A stretch of 64,000 bases of DNA. Source: Pseudoalteromonas sp. S16_S37. Lineage in GTDB: Bacteria; Pseudomonadota; Gammaproteobacteria; Enterobacterales; Alteromonadaceae. The translations under genes were made by a program, and so were the position numbers. A model generated the notes under the pieces. It worked only from the letters and a program-made list of their open reading frames with translations. It was not told the DNA's origin and searched no databases. Within the stretch, counting starts at the first letter, position 1, and the number at the start of each line of letters is the position of its first letter. The stretch covers positions 18,213-82,212 of the forward strand of contig NZ_JAAUWV010000015.1 of the NCBI RefSeq assembly GCF_014694405.1. Reading direction: 5' to 3'. This document shows positions 9,400-17,663 of the stretch, one piece after another.

Positions 9400-10755
9400 A
9401 TGTTTAACCGATTGAAAACCTTGTTAATCATCGTTGCTTTTGGCTTGCAGGGTGTTGCAAATGCGGCGCTTGAAATTGTCATTACTGAGGGTATAGATAG
9501 CGCTCGTCCAATCGCCATTGTGCCATTTAAATATAATGGTGTTGGCCAAGTGCCGTCGCAGTTAAGTGAAGTGATTGCCGCTGATTTGATGCGCAGCGGT
9601 AAATTTAAACCACTTGATTTAGCAGAGATGCCGCAAATGCCCACCAACGATGAAGATGTTGATTACAATGCGTGGGTAAATAAAGGCGTTGAGGCAATTG
9701 TGGTTGGCTCTATCGAACAACAGCCTGGTGGTCGCTATTTAGTAAAATATGAGTTGATTGATGTGATCCGTGCGCAAATAACGGGTGGTGAAACCCGTAT
9801 GATGAGCAATGGTCAACTTATGAAAAGTCAGGACCATATTAAAGAAGCAAGACAAAGCATTATTACCAGTGATGGTTTTAGACGCTATGCACATCAAATC
9901 AGTGACGTAGTGTATGAAGCACTGACTGGTGAGCGCGGTGCCTTTCGCACCAAGATTGCCTATGTGATTGTGCGTGACGGCGAAGAAAAACCGTACCAAT
10001 TAGTTGTTGCTGACTATGATGGTTACAACGAGCAAGTGTTACTGCGCTCAAAAGAACCTTTGATGTCGCCAGCTTGGTCACCTGATGGCAATAAGCTTGC
10101 CTATGTGACTTTTGAAAACCGCCAATCACAGATCATTCTTCAAGATTTATACACAGGTAAGCGAGAAATATTAACTAGCTTTCCGGGAATTAATGGTGCG
10201 CCACAATTTTCGCCAGATGGTAAACAGCTATTAATAGTACTTTCAAAGGATGCTGGTGGTGCAACGGAAGTCTACTTGTTGGACCTTAAAACCAAACAAA
10301 CAAAGCGTTTAACCAAGCACCGTAGCATAGATACTGAGCCATCATGGCACCCAAATGGGAAAGAAATTGTCTATACGTCTGAAAGGGGTGGTAATGCCCA
10401 GATATATAAGTTAAATTTAGAAACAGGCAGGTCGAAACGTATAACTTTTGACGGTGATATGAATCTGGCAGGGTCAGTTACACCAGATGGGCAACAGCTG
10501 GTTATGGTAAATAGAACGCTAGGTAAGTATCACATCGCTAAAAAAGAATTAGGATCAGGGCTGTTTCAAGTACTGACGAGAACACGTTTAGACGAATCTC
10601 CCAGTATTGCGCCAAATGGCTCTATGATTATTTATAGTACGCTACACAATAATAAGCAGGTTTTGGCTTTAGTGTCTATGGATGGTCGATTTAAAGCGCG
10701 GCTTCCCGTTTCGGATGGGCAAGTGAAGGCTCCGGCCTGGTCGCCATTTTTATAA
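9400..10755 (+). CDS. tolB: Tol-Pal system beta-propeller protein TolB
   Basis: 451-aa periplasmic protein. A signal peptide ends at about residue 22 (GLQGVANA then ALEIVITEG). The N-terminal alpha/beta domain is followed by a six-bladed propeller with WD40-like/TolB repeats ([42 protein letters not shown], and so on). TolB binds Pal and receives TolA through its N-terminus. It is 9 bp after tolA and full length. Confidence 0.97.
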   Translation: MFNRLKTLLIIVAFGLQGVANAALEIVITEGIDSARPIAIVPFKYNGVGQVPSQLSEVIAADLMRSGKFKPLDLAEMPQMPTNDEDVDYNAWVNKGVEAIVVGSIEQQPGGRYLVKYELIDVIRAQITGGETRMMSNGQLMKSQDHIKEARQSIITSDGFRRYAHQISDVVYEALTGERGAFRTKIAYVIVRDGEEKPYQLVVADYDGYNEQVLLRSKEPLMSPAWSPDGNKLAYVTFENRQSQIILQDLYTGKREILTSFPGINGAPQFSPDGKQLLIVLSKDAGGATEVYLLDLKTKQTKRLTKHRSIDTEPSWHPNGKEIVYTSERGGNAQIYKLNLETGRSKRITFDGDMNLAGSVTPDGQQLVMVNRTLGKYHIAKKELGSGLFQVLTRTRLDESPSIAPNGSMIIYSTLHNNKQVLALVSMDGRFKARLPVSDGQVKAPAWSPFL

Positions 10756-10796
10756 CAACTTTGCTGGTTTGAATTTTACAAATAGGAATATACTCG

Positions 10797-11333
10797 ATGC
10801 AACTTAACAAAACTTTAAAAGCGCTATTGGTGGCTCTACCAGTAATGACGCTAGCGGCATGTAGCTCTTCTTCAAGTGTTGACGAAGGTGCAGCAAATGA
10901 AAGCAATCAAGCTGCTAATAACGATGCAAACAATCAAGTAGACGTTAACACTATTTCTCGTGAAAAATCAGCAGAAGAAAAGTTGCGCGAAAAATACGAA
11001 GCATTGCGTCAAGAGCAGGTCGTGTACTTTGACTTTGATAAATCAACGATTCAAAGCCAATATGCTGAGCTACTGCAAGCACACGCTGACTTCTTAGTTA
11101 AAAACCCAAGTGTTAAAGTACTAATTGAGGGCCATGCTGATGAGCGTGGTACGCCTGAGTACAACATCGCACTAGGTGAGAGCCGTGGTAAGGCTGTATC
11201 TAAGTACCTACAAAGCTTAGGTGTGTCGCAAAGCCAGATTTCTGTTGTGAGCTATGGTGAAGAAAAACCAATGGTAAAATCACGCACAGAAGAAGCCTTT
11301 GCTAAAAACCGTCGCGCGGTGCTTGTATACTAA
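10797..11333 (+). CDS. pal: Peptidoglycan-associated lipoprotein Pal
   Basis: 178-aa outer-membrane lipoprotein. The lipobox LAAC places the lipidated Cys at residue 22. A Ser/Asn-rich linker leads to an OmpA-like peptidoglycan-binding domain (VVYFDFDKSTI, IEGHADERGTPEYNIALGESR). It anchors the outer membrane to peptidoglycan and cycles on and off TolB. The 41-bp gap before it may carry an extra promoter, but I see no strong one. Confidence 0.97.
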   Translation: MQLNKTLKALLVALPVMTLAACSSSSSVDEGAANESNQAANNDANNQVDVNTISREKSAEEKLREKYEALRQEQVVYFDFDKSTIQSQYAELLQAHADFLVKNPSVKVLIEGHADERGTPEYNIALGESRGKAVSKYLQSLGVSQSQISVVSYGEEKPMVKSRTEEAFAKNRRAVLVY

Positions 11334-11350
11334 TTTAGTAAAGAGAGATT

Positions 11351-12109
11351 ATGAAGCCGAATACTATTTTGGCAGCTCTAATGTTACTAAGCGGGAGCAC
11401 CCAAGTCTGGGCTGCTCCCGCTCCTGTTTCTGAGGCTGCAAATAACCCAAGTCCAGGTTCTATTGAGCAACGTATTGAGCAACTAGAACGTATGATGAAA
11501 ACTCGCAATCTATTGCAAATTGAGCTTCAACAGCAGCTTAATTTGCTTCAAGATGAAGTGAGTCAAGTGCGTGGTGTTACAGAAGAGCAAAGTTATAAGC
11601 TTGAAAAAGTGTTACAACGCCAGCGAGAGTTGTATCAAGAGATTGAAAATCGAGTTTCAAAAGTATACGAACAGAGCAATACAGCGCCTGCGGCAGTTAG
11701 CCCTGTTGATGCGTCGCAAGCACTAAGCAACGACTTATCAGAGAATGAAGCCTACGACCGTGCTGTCGCCCTGATCATGCAAGACAAACGCTATGATGCA
11801 GCGATCCCTGAGTTTCAGAGCTTTTTAACAACATTTCCTAATTCGGTGTACATTCCTAATGCGCATTATTGGTTAGGGCAGTTATTGTCTATCAAAAATG
11901 ACGATAACAATGCATTAGTGCATTTTAAAAAGGTCGTTGAGCAGTTTCCTGATTCTAATAAGCGCCCAGATGCAATGTTAAAGTTAGGCGCTTTGTATGA
12001 AAAGCTGGAAAAAACGGATCTTGCTAAGCAAATTTTAAATACTTTGATATCTGAATACCCAAGTACGACTGCTGCAAAATTAGCCACAGAACGTCTTGCA
12101 AAGATATAA
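11351..12109 (+). CDS. cpoB: Cell division coordinator CpoB (YbgF)
   Basis: 252-aa periplasmic protein ending the Tol-Pal operon. Signal peptide cleaved near residue 22 (STQVWA then APAP). Residues about 36-110 form the Gln/Leu-rich trimerisation coiled coil; the C-terminal half holds TPR-like repeats (YDRAVALIMQDKRYDAAI, YWLGQLLSIKNDDNNALVHF, RPDAMLKLGALYEKLEKTD). In E. coli CpoB links PBP1B activity to Tol constriction. The tRNA-Lys cluster and then nadA follow, the same order as in E. coli. Confidence 0.95.
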   Translation: MKPNTILAALMLLSGSTQVWAAPAPVSEAANNPSPGSIEQRIEQLERMMKTRNLLQIELQQQLNLLQDEVSQVRGVTEEQSYKLEKVLQRQRELYQEIENRVSKVYEQSNTAPAAVSPVDASQALSNDLSENEAYDRAVALIMQDKRYDAAIPEFQSFLTTFPNSVYIPNAHYWLGQLLSIKNDDNNALVHFKKVVEQFPDSNKRPDAMLKLGALYEKLEKTDLAKQILNTLISEYPSTTAAKLATERLAKI

Positions 12110-12185
12110 ATGGCATGATTTTTTACCACAATGGTTTAAAATTAGGCGTTTAGACACAAAAACTGAAAAAAACTACGTATTTCAG

Positions 12186-12213
12186 TTGCACTCATTTTTT
12201 AAATAAGTATTAT
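12186..12213 (+). promoter_or_regulatory. Promoter of the tRNA-Lys cluster
   Basis: TTGCAC (12186-12191), a 16-bp spacer, then TATTAT (12208-12213), followed by a GC-rich discriminator AAGCGCCCGC typical of stable-RNA promoters under stringent control. An A-rich stretch upstream (12157-12175) could act as an UP element. The first tRNA starts about 45 bp downstream. Confidence 0.7.
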
Positions 12214-12261
12214 AAGCGCCCGCAGCAGGCGATTGGTTCAAATCAAAATGCTGCACTAAGT

Positions 12262-12337
12262 GGGTCATTAGCTCAGTTGGTAGAGCAGTGGACTTTTAAT
12301 CCATTGGTCGATGGTTCAAGTCCATCATGACCCACCA
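12262..12337 (+). tRNA. tRNA-Lys (TTT), copy 1
   Basis: 76-nt cloverleaf: acceptor GGGTCAT/ATGACCC, D-arm GCTC...GAGC, anticodon loop CTTTTAA (anticodon TTT), T-loop TTCAAGT, encoded CCA. First of seven copies that are identical over the full length as far as I can read. Confidence 0.97.
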
Positions 12338-12362
12338 CTTAATTTGTAAATGTTATCCTAGC

Positions 12363-12438
12363 GGGTCATTAGCTCAGTTGGTAGAGCAGTGGACTTTTAA
12401 TCCATTGGTCGATGGTTCAAGTCCATCATGACCCACCA
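12363..12438 (+). tRNA. tRNA-Lys (TTT), copy 2
   Basis: Identical 76-nt sequence to copy 1 with encoded CCA, 25 bp after it. From this copy on, each tRNA is preceded by GC, usually GAGC, probably part of the processing leader. Confidence 0.97.
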
Positions 12439-12458
12439 TTTACAAACTTGCATTGAGC

Positions 12459-12534
12459 GGGTCATTAGCTCAGTTGGTAGAGCAGTGGACTTTTAATCCA
12501 TTGGTCGATGGTTCAAGTCCATCATGACCCACCA
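12459..12534 (+). tRNA. tRNA-Lys (TTT), copy 3
   Basis: Identical to copy 1; 20-bp spacer, which partly repeats the earlier spacer (TTTACAAA). Confidence 0.97.
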
Positions 12535-12562
12535 GCAATGCAAAATACAGGATAACGTGAGC

Positions 12563-12638
12563 GGGTCATTAGCTCAGTTGGTAGAGCAGTGGACTTTTAA
12601 TCCATTGGTCGATGGTTCAAGTCCATCATGACCCACCA
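12563..12638 (+). tRNA. tRNA-Lys (TTT), copy 4
   Basis: Identical to copy 1; 28-bp spacer. Confidence 0.97.
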
Positions 12639-12665
12639 TTTACAAATCTGTTTTGAATATCGAGC

Positions 12666-12803
12666 GGGTCATTAGCTCAGTTGGGTGAGCAACAACCGAA
12701 ACGTAGTTTCGCAGTGTTGAGAACGCGAGTCAGGACGACGACAGGTAACCTGGTTACCGGCCCAAAGCTTCAGGATGAATTAGTGGCACGAAAACTCGTG
12801 AGC
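12666..12803 (+). pseudogene. Chimeric remnant: 5' part of tRNA-Lys fused to a structured 119-bp insert
   Basis: The first 19 bases (12666-12684) equal tRNA-Lys, and the D-arm GCTC...GAGC is still closed at 12690, but the anticodon arm, T-arm and 3' acceptor strand are missing. Instead comes about 119 bp with several hairpins: CGAAAC-GTA-GTTTCG nested within CAAC...GTTG, GGTAAC-CTG-GTTACC, and CACGA-AAAC-TCGTG just before the next tRNA. It cannot be a working tRNA. A 63-codon frame across it runs into the next tRNA and is not a gene. Confidence 0.75.
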
Positions 12804-12879
12804 GGGTCATTAGCTCAGTTGGTAGAGCAGTGGACTTTTAATCCATTGGTCGATGGTTCAAGTCCATCATGACCCACCA
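12804..12879 (+). tRNA. tRNA-Lys (TTT), copy 5
   Basis: Intact and identical to copy 1; directly follows the chimeric remnant. Confidence 0.97.
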
Positions 12880-12906
12880 TTCAAAACACCCCTATTGATA
12901 TAGAGC

Positions 12907-12982
12907 GGGTCATTAGCTCAGTTGGTAGAGCAGTGGACTTTTAATCCATTGGTCGATGGTTCAAGTCCATCATGACCCACCA
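12907..12982 (+). tRNA. tRNA-Lys (TTT), copy 6
   Basis: Identical to copy 1; 27-bp spacer. Confidence 0.97.
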
Positions 12983-13007
12983 TTCCCCTAATATCAATAA
13001 TCCGAGC

Positions 13008-13083
13008 GGGTCATTAGCTCAGTTGGTAGAGCAGTGGACTTTTAATCCATTGGTCGATGGTTCAAGTCCATCATGACCCACCA
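13008..13083 (+). tRNA. tRNA-Lys (TTT), copy 7
   Basis: Identical to copy 1 and last in the array. No clear terminator hairpin follows; the T-rich stretch 13084-13120 and then the nadA promoter region (TATAAT at 13174-13179) come next. Confidence 0.97.
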
Positions 13084-13217
13084 TTTCTCAAGTAGTTTCT
13101 TTTATCTTTCACTTTAATTTCTTCAACGTGTCATTTAATCAGTCTTTGACTAGGATTATTGCGCTCATTTACGTATAATTCGCCCTAATTATGCAATGTG
13201 ACTACAGTGGTCGAGAA

Positions 13218-14258
13218 ATGAGTTTAGCTGAACAAATCATGCCAGAGGATTATATTTTTCCTCCTAAGCCTGCGCCTTTATCGGATGATGAAAAATCACA
13301 GTACAAAGCGCGTATCAAATCATTGTTAAAAGAGAAAAACGCGGTATTAGTCGCGCACTACTACACAGATCCTGAAATTCAAGCCTTGGCTGAAGATACG
13401 GGTGGGTGTGTTGCTGATTCTCTAGAAATGGCACGTTTTGGTGCTAAGCATGATGCAGATGTTATCGTGGTTGCTGGCGTACGTTTTATGGGGGAGACGG
13501 CAAAAATTCTTACTCCTAACAAAACTGTGGTTATGCCAACGTTAGCGGCAACATGTTCACTGGATGTTGGTTGCCCAATTGACGAGTTTTCCGCATTTTG
13601 TGATCAACACCCAGATAGAAAAGTAGTGGTGTATGCCAATACGTCGACTGCGGTAAAAGCGCGTGCGGATTGGATAGTCACCTCATCATGTGCACTAGAG
13701 ATAGTTGAGCATCTTGATGAGCAAGGCGATAAGATCATTTGGGGTCCAGACAAGCATCTAGGCGCTTACATCCAAAAGAAAACAGGTGCGGATATGATCA
13801 TGTGGAACGGCGCTTGTATCGTTCATGATGAATTTAAAACCAAAGCATTGAAAGATATGAAGGCGCTTCATCCGGATGCTGCCGTTTTAGTACACCCAGA
13901 GTCACCTGCGGAAATAGTTGATTTGGCTGATGCGGTTGGCTCAACTAGCCAACTAATAAAAGCGGCACAAACGATGGATAACAAAAAGTTCATTGTTGCA
14001 ACGGACAGAGGCATTTTTTATAAGATGCAACAGTTGTGTCCTGAGAAAGAGTTTTTTGAGGCTCCAACAGCAGGTGAAGGCGCTACCTGTAAAAGTTGTG
14101 CTCATTGCCCGTGGATGGCAATGAATGGCTTAAAAGCGATTGAAGAGGCACTGCTTGACCCCCAAGGTAAAGAAGTGTTTGTTGATATGGATTTACGTGA
14201 AGGAGCATTGCGCTCGTTAAATCGTATGCTGGATTTTTCGGCAAGTCTGCAAAAGTAA
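13218..14258 (+). CDS. nadA: Quinolinate synthase NadA
   Basis: 346 aa from the ATG at 13218 ([11 protein letters not shown]); an upstream in-frame ATG at 13191 would add 9 residues and lies too close to the TATAAT box at 13174-13179. NadA condenses iminoaspartate with dihydroxyacetone phosphate to quinolinate for NAD synthesis. The three 4Fe-4S cysteines are in [21 protein letters not shown] and [11 protein letters not shown]; substrate-binding [10 protein letters not shown] is near the N-terminus. Its position after the tRNA-Lys cluster matches E. coli. Confidence 0.97.
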   Translation: MSLAEQIMPEDYIFPPKPAPLSDDEKSQYKARIKSLLKEKNAVLVAHYYTDPEIQALAEDTGGCVADSLEMARFGAKHDADVIVVAGVRFMGETAKILTPNKTVVMPTLAATCSLDVGCPIDEFSAFCDQHPDRKVVVYANTSTAVKARADWIVTSSCALEIVEHLDEQGDKIIWGPDKHLGAYIQKKTGADMIMWNGACIVHDEFKTKALKDMKALHPDAAVLVHPESPAEIVDLADAVGSTSQLIKAAQTMDNKKFIVATDRGIFYKMQQLCPEKEFFEAPTAGEGATCKSCAHCPWMAMNGLKAIEEALLDPQGKEVFVDMDLREGALRSLNRMLDFSASLQK

Positions 14259-14301
14259 TGCTCGATAGTTGAGCAACTGATTGATATATCCGAAAAACTG
14301 C

Positions 14302-14330
14302 TTGCTAAAGTGAATTGCTTTTCATAGTAT
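14302..14330 (+). promoter_or_regulatory. Promoter of tRNA-Ser
   Basis: TTGCTA (14302-14307), exactly 17 bp, TAGTAT (14325-14330), then a GC-rich discriminator (TAGCCCCGC). It starts 52 bp before the tRNA. Confidence 0.6.
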
Positions 14331-14353
14331 TAGCCCCGCACTTTAGGTGCAAC

Positions 14354-14443
14354 GGAGAGGTGGCTGAGTGGCTGAAGGCGCACGACTGGAACTCGTGTAT
14401 AGGCTAACCCCTATCGAGGGTTCGAATCCCTCCCTCTCCGCCA
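14354..14443 (+). tRNA. tRNA-Ser (GGA)
   Basis: 90-nt class II tRNA: acceptor GGAGAGG/CCTCTCC, anticodon loop CTGGAAC (anticodon GGA), a long variable arm (TATAGGCTAACCCCTATC), T-loop TTCGAAT, and encoded CCA. A terminator follows 27 bp later. Confidence 0.97.
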
Positions 14444-14470
14444 TGTTGCCTTATAAATTGGCAAAACAAA

Positions 14471-14497
14471 AAAAGCGCTTATACGGCGCTTTTTTTG
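14471..14497 (+). terminator. Terminator after tRNA-Ser, likely bidirectional
   Basis: AAGCGC, loop TTATACG, GCGCTT with T-run on the right and a long A-run on the left, so it can also stop minus-strand transcription of the TetR gene whose stop is at 14529. Confidence 0.85.
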
Positions 14498-14528
14498 TGT
14501 CTAAAATTGAGTAAAAGCAACGATTTTG

Positions 14529-15110
14529 CTATTGCAAAACGTGTTCAAGTAGTTGTTTGCTAAGCCTTACAAGCGCTTGCTGATCGTTACTGGTGCTGGC
14601 ATAAGTTCTTAGACCATAAATGCCCATAACTAAAAACTGTGCTCTTTCTTTCGCACTTGGCGTAGAACCAATTTCTCCACAGTGATGAGCTTTGCTTAAG
14701 ACATTTTGTAGTGCTTGTTCAAATGCGCATAGGTTATTGGAGAGAACTTGAGTCACCTCATCGTCTTGGCCGTCAATTTCTGACAGCGTGCGAGTAAGTA
14801 GGCATACTTTAGTCGCTTCATTACTGGCATATGGCTGCACAATATCCTGCAAAAATATTTCCAGCGCAGAACGAACGTTTTGGTGTTGTGCAAACAGTTG
14901 CTCGAACTGCTCGTTCTTATCCTTTTGATACTGCTCTACAGATGCTAACAGCAAGCCTTTTTTATTTTTGAATGCGCAATAAATCGAGCCTGGGTGCAAA
15001 CCTGTGGCTTCCGTTAATTTTTGCATACTGGTTTTACTGTAGCCATATTGCATAAAAGTGCGCATAGCTTGGCGTAAAACATGTTCTTTATCGAATTCTG
15101 CGCTTCTCAT
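14529..15110 (-). CDS. TetR-family transcriptional regulator
   Basis: 193 aa. The N-terminal helix-turn-helix spans about residues 10-55 (AMRTFMQYGYSKTSMQKLTEATGLHPGSIYCAFKNKKGLL), followed by an all-helical ligand domain with several Cys (KVCLLTRTL, NLCAFEQAL, KAHHCGEIG). The nearest known logic is NemR, a Cys-sensing TetR repressor divergent from the OYE reductase nemA. Here too the gene is divergent from an OYE reductase, with two matching palindromes between them. I infer repression of both genes, relieved by electrophiles; whether these Cys are the sensors is open. Confidence 0.88.
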   Translation of the reverse strand: MRSAEFDKEHVLRQAMRTFMQYGYSKTSMQKLTEATGLHPGSIYCAFKNKKGLLLASVEQYQKDKNEQFEQLFAQHQNVRSALEIFLQDIVQPYASNEATKVCLLTRTLSEIDGQDDEVTQVLSNNLCAFEQALQNVLSKAHHCGEIGSTPSAKERAQFLVMGIYGLRTYASTSNDQQALVRLSKQLLEHVLQ

Positions 15111-15176
15111 ATAGGGAGTTATCTAGATTAGTTGAAAAAATTTTACCCTAATTTGATTGTTTATTCAAAAATAGTT

Positions 15177-15194
15177 CTTGAACGTTTATTCAAG
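15177..15194. promoter_or_regulatory. Operator 1 for the TetR regulator
   Basis: Perfect palindrome CTTGAA-CGTTTA-TTCAAG in the 144-bp divergent intergenic region. Its centre lies 27 bp from the second, near-identical site. Confidence 0.7.
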
Positions 15195-15203
15195 TATGTG
15201 TAT

Positions 15204-15221
15204 CTTGAACGTACATTCAAA
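15204..15221. promoter_or_regulatory. Operator 2 for the TetR regulator
   Basis: CTTGAACGTACATTCAAA, the same palindrome with one outer mismatch, 34 bp before the reductase ATG and likely overlapping its promoter. A further half-site (GTTTATTCAA) is at 15159-15168. Confidence 0.7.
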
Positions 15222-15254
15222 ATTAACAGAATAAAATTATCTTAGCGAGGAATT

Positions 15255-16298
15255 ATGACTTCAACATTGTTCGAGCAATTTAAACTCAACGATACACTTA
15301 CTTTAAATAACCGCATTTTAATGGCTCCTCTGACGCGTTGTATGGCAGACGATAACTTAGTCCCAACAGAAGCGATGGCAGCTTACTACGCACGCAGAGC
15401 CGATTCGGGTTTGATCATCAGTGAAGCAACCATTATTCGTCCAGATGCTCAGGGTTATCCAAATACACCAGGGTTATTTACTCAAGTGCAGATCGAAGGT
15501 TGGAAGCATGTTACTCGCGCAGTGCATAATGCTGGAGGTAAGATTTTCGCGCAGTTATGGCACGTGGGCCGCGTAGCGCATCCACATTTTTTTGGCGAAG
15601 GGGATGTGTTAGCACCATCGGCAATCGGTGTTGAAGGTACGGTGCCAAGAATGCGTGACTTAAGCTACCAAACGCCTAAAGCAGCAACGATATCTGAAAT
15701 AAAGCAGTTAGTAGCCGATTATGCACAGGCAGCAAAAAATGCCATGGAAGCTGGCTTTGATGGGGTTGAGATCCACGGTGCAAATGGTTACTTAATTGAC
15801 CAATTTTTACATTACTCTTCTAATCAACGTACGGACGAGTATGGCGAAACTCCTGAAAACATGTCGCGCTTTGCGCTTGAAGTTGTTGAAGCGGTTTCAG
15901 ATGCCGTTGGTGCACAAAGGGTAGGCTTGCGTTTATCGCCTGGCGCATACTTTAACATGGAGCCCGACCACAGAGATAAAGCGGTGTTTGATTACTTACT
16001 TGCTAAGTTGAATTTGCGCGAACTGGCGTTTGTCCATGTGGGTATTTTTGACGATAACATGCAATTTGAGCACTTAGGTGGACGTGTATCAGATTATATG
16101 CGTGCGCGTTACAATGGTACTTTGGTTGGCGTTGGTGGCTTTACGCCGAAAACGGCATCACAAGCGCTAGACGATAAGCGATTTGACTTAGTTGCGATTG
16201 GCAGACCTTTTATCGCTAATCCAGACTATGTGAGTAAGGTTAAAAACCAGCAGCCGTTAACTGCATATAGTGAAGAGATGCTGGCCCAGCTAGTATAG
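15255..16298 (+). CDS. Alkene reductase, Old Yellow Enzyme family (NemA-like)
   Basis: 347-aa FMN-dependent TIM-barrel enzyme that reduces activated C=C bonds or nitro groups with NAD(P)H. Seen: start FEQFKLNDTLTLNNRILMAPLTRCMA, FMN/substrate region FAQLWHVGRVAHP, the substrate-binding His-x-x-Asn in VEIHGANGYLIDQFLHYSSN followed by RTDEYGE, and the C-terminal FMN phosphate site GVGGFTPKTA...DLVAIGRPFIANPD. Length is normal. GCGAGGAATT gives a strong ribosome site. It is controlled by the divergent TetR protein (inference). Confidence 0.92.
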   Translation: MTSTLFEQFKLNDTLTLNNRILMAPLTRCMADDNLVPTEAMAAYYARRADSGLIISEATIIRPDAQGYPNTPGLFTQVQIEGWKHVTRAVHNAGGKIFAQLWHVGRVAHPHFFGEGDVLAPSAIGVEGTVPRMRDLSYQTPKAATISEIKQLVADYAQAAKNAMEAGFDGVEIHGANGYLIDQFLHYSSNQRTDEYGETPENMSRFALEVVEAVSDAVGAQRVGLRLSPGAYFNMEPDHRDKAVFDYLLAKLNLRELAFVHVGIFDDNMQFEHLGGRVSDYMRARYNGTLVGVGGFTPKTASQALDDKRFDLVAIGRPFIANPDYVSKVKNQQPLTAYSEEMLAQLV

Positions 16299-16305
16299 CT
16301 CACTG

Positions 16306-16360
16306 CACTGCGCTATTTTTGTAGCGCAGTGTTGCATCACAGTGGAGGCTCGTCCTCCAC
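16306..16360. terminator. Two consecutive hairpins after the reductase gene
   Basis: CACTGCGCTA/TAGCGCAGTG (perfect 10 bp, T5G loop, 16306-16331), then GTGGAGG/CCTCCAC (16342-16360). Neither has a downstream T-run, so termination is likely but not certain; they may also protect the mRNA 3' end. Confidence 0.5.
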
Positions 16361-16533
16361 ATCTATTTCAAAGGCTTCACCCACTCATTTACAATCTTCA
16401 GCAAGCTTAAAAATCCTGTCTATACTGATTAAATAATGTTGTTTCTAAAGCTAAATAACCTGGGCTTTGGTTAAAAACGCACAACTCAATTTAAGTGTTG
16501 TTTTAACACTTTAGGTTTTTTCTAGGGCAGAAC

Positions 16534-17556
16534 ATGCAAGAAGAGCTACTTCACTCTGTTGTAAAACTCACGCGAACGCGAGATGTTGACTCACTTGAAT
16601 CAAGCTTACTATCCACAATTCATGAATTTATCGGATGTCAGGAAGTATCAATCTATAAATCTGTTTCATCAAAAGATGCGATGTATGTTGAATGTTGTTT
16701 AAGCTTAGAAGTGATAGATGGTAAACGTTATCGATGGACTCAATCGGAGAAGATAAAAAGCCCAAGCTCGGAATTATTATCTTGTTTACACTCGGCATGT
16801 ATTATCGCCATTCAAAGCAACGACGGTATAGAAAAGCGATGGATTCCAATTACACTCACTGATAAGCCCATCGGCGCTATTTCAATCGTTAGTAAAGGAC
16901 TTGGCAGCTCCGAGCAAGTGCTGCTTAATGCATTTTGTTGTATCTACGAGAATTACCTGACCATTTTGCATGAAAATGAACGAGACAAGCTTACAGGGCT
17001 TTTAAATCGGCAAACGTTTGATAAAAAGCTAAAACAACTAATCGAAAAACAGGTTATTAAACATTACAAAGCGACTAAGTTAAATCAAGATCGAGAGCAA
17101 CACAAAGAAACGATATCGTGGCTGGCTATGATGGATATTGATCATTTTAAACAAGTCAATGACAACTATGGTCATGTTTGTGGCGATGAGGTGTTGCTTA
17201 TTTTATCTCAGCTGATGGATGGCTTTTTTAGAGCAACTGACTTGCTATTTCGCTTTGGCGGAGAAGAATTTGTTTTAGTGTTTGAACCTGCTACCCGTGA
17301 AGAAATCGAGTCGTTGTTAAATAAGTTTATGGAACTTGTTCGTAGTACAAAGTTTCCTTTTGTGAACAAATTAACCGTTAGTATCGGTGTAGCAAAGGTA
17401 GGACCTTATGATTTTCCTATCCATGTTTTAGAAAACGCCGACAAGGCGCTGTATTTCGCTAAAGAAAATGGCCGAGATCAGCTGTGCTTTTACGATCAAA
17501 TGGCACCCTCAGATAAACCATTACGAGATGATGATGGTGGTATTGATCTGTTTTGA
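16534..17556 (+). CDS. Diguanylate cyclase with N-terminal GAF-like domain
   Basis: 340 aa with no membrane helix, so cytoplasmic. Residues 1-145 look like a GAF-type sensor; the GGDEF domain begins at DKLTGLLNRQTF (151). Metal/substrate residues are in MMDIDHFKQVNDNYGH (about 199-214); the active site is GGEEF (242-246), and an intact product-inhibition RxxD (RATD, 233-236) lies 5 residues before it. So it should make c-di-GMP and be feedback inhibited. A PilZ protein at 32105 is one possible receptor. It is a single-gene unit. Confidence 0.93.
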   Translation: MQEELLHSVVKLTRTRDVDSLESSLLSTIHEFIGCQEVSIYKSVSSKDAMYVECCLSLEVIDGKRYRWTQSEKIKSPSSELLSCLHSACIIAIQSNDGIEKRWIPITLTDKPIGAISIVSKGLGSSEQVLLNAFCCIYENYLTILHENERDKLTGLLNRQTFDKKLKQLIEKQVIKHYKATKLNQDREQHKETISWLAMMDIDHFKQVNDNYGHVCGDEVLLILSQLMDGFFRATDLLFRFGGEEFVLVFEPATREEIESLLNKFMELVRSTKFPFVNKLTVSIGVAKVGPYDFPIHVLENADKALYFAKENGRDQLCFYDQMAPSDKPLRDDDGGIDLF

Positions 17557-17663
17557 ATCTATCTTATGATACGCAAATATTTTACACTGCCCACAGCATA
17601 TAAAACTTAAAAATCAGCTAGATTCTCAGGTTATTCTGGTTGTTAATAGCTCGGGAAACCACC

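Noticed and set aside
12681..12872. 63-codon open frame across the tRNA array
   Set aside because: It reads from the chimeric remnant straight through a complete tRNA-Lys gene; no ribosome site; the translation is an artefact of tRNA sequence.
12262..13083. Regular direct repeats that could suggest a CRISPR array
   Set aside because: Repeats are 76-bp tRNA genes with encoded CCA; spacers are of unequal length and there are no cas genes.
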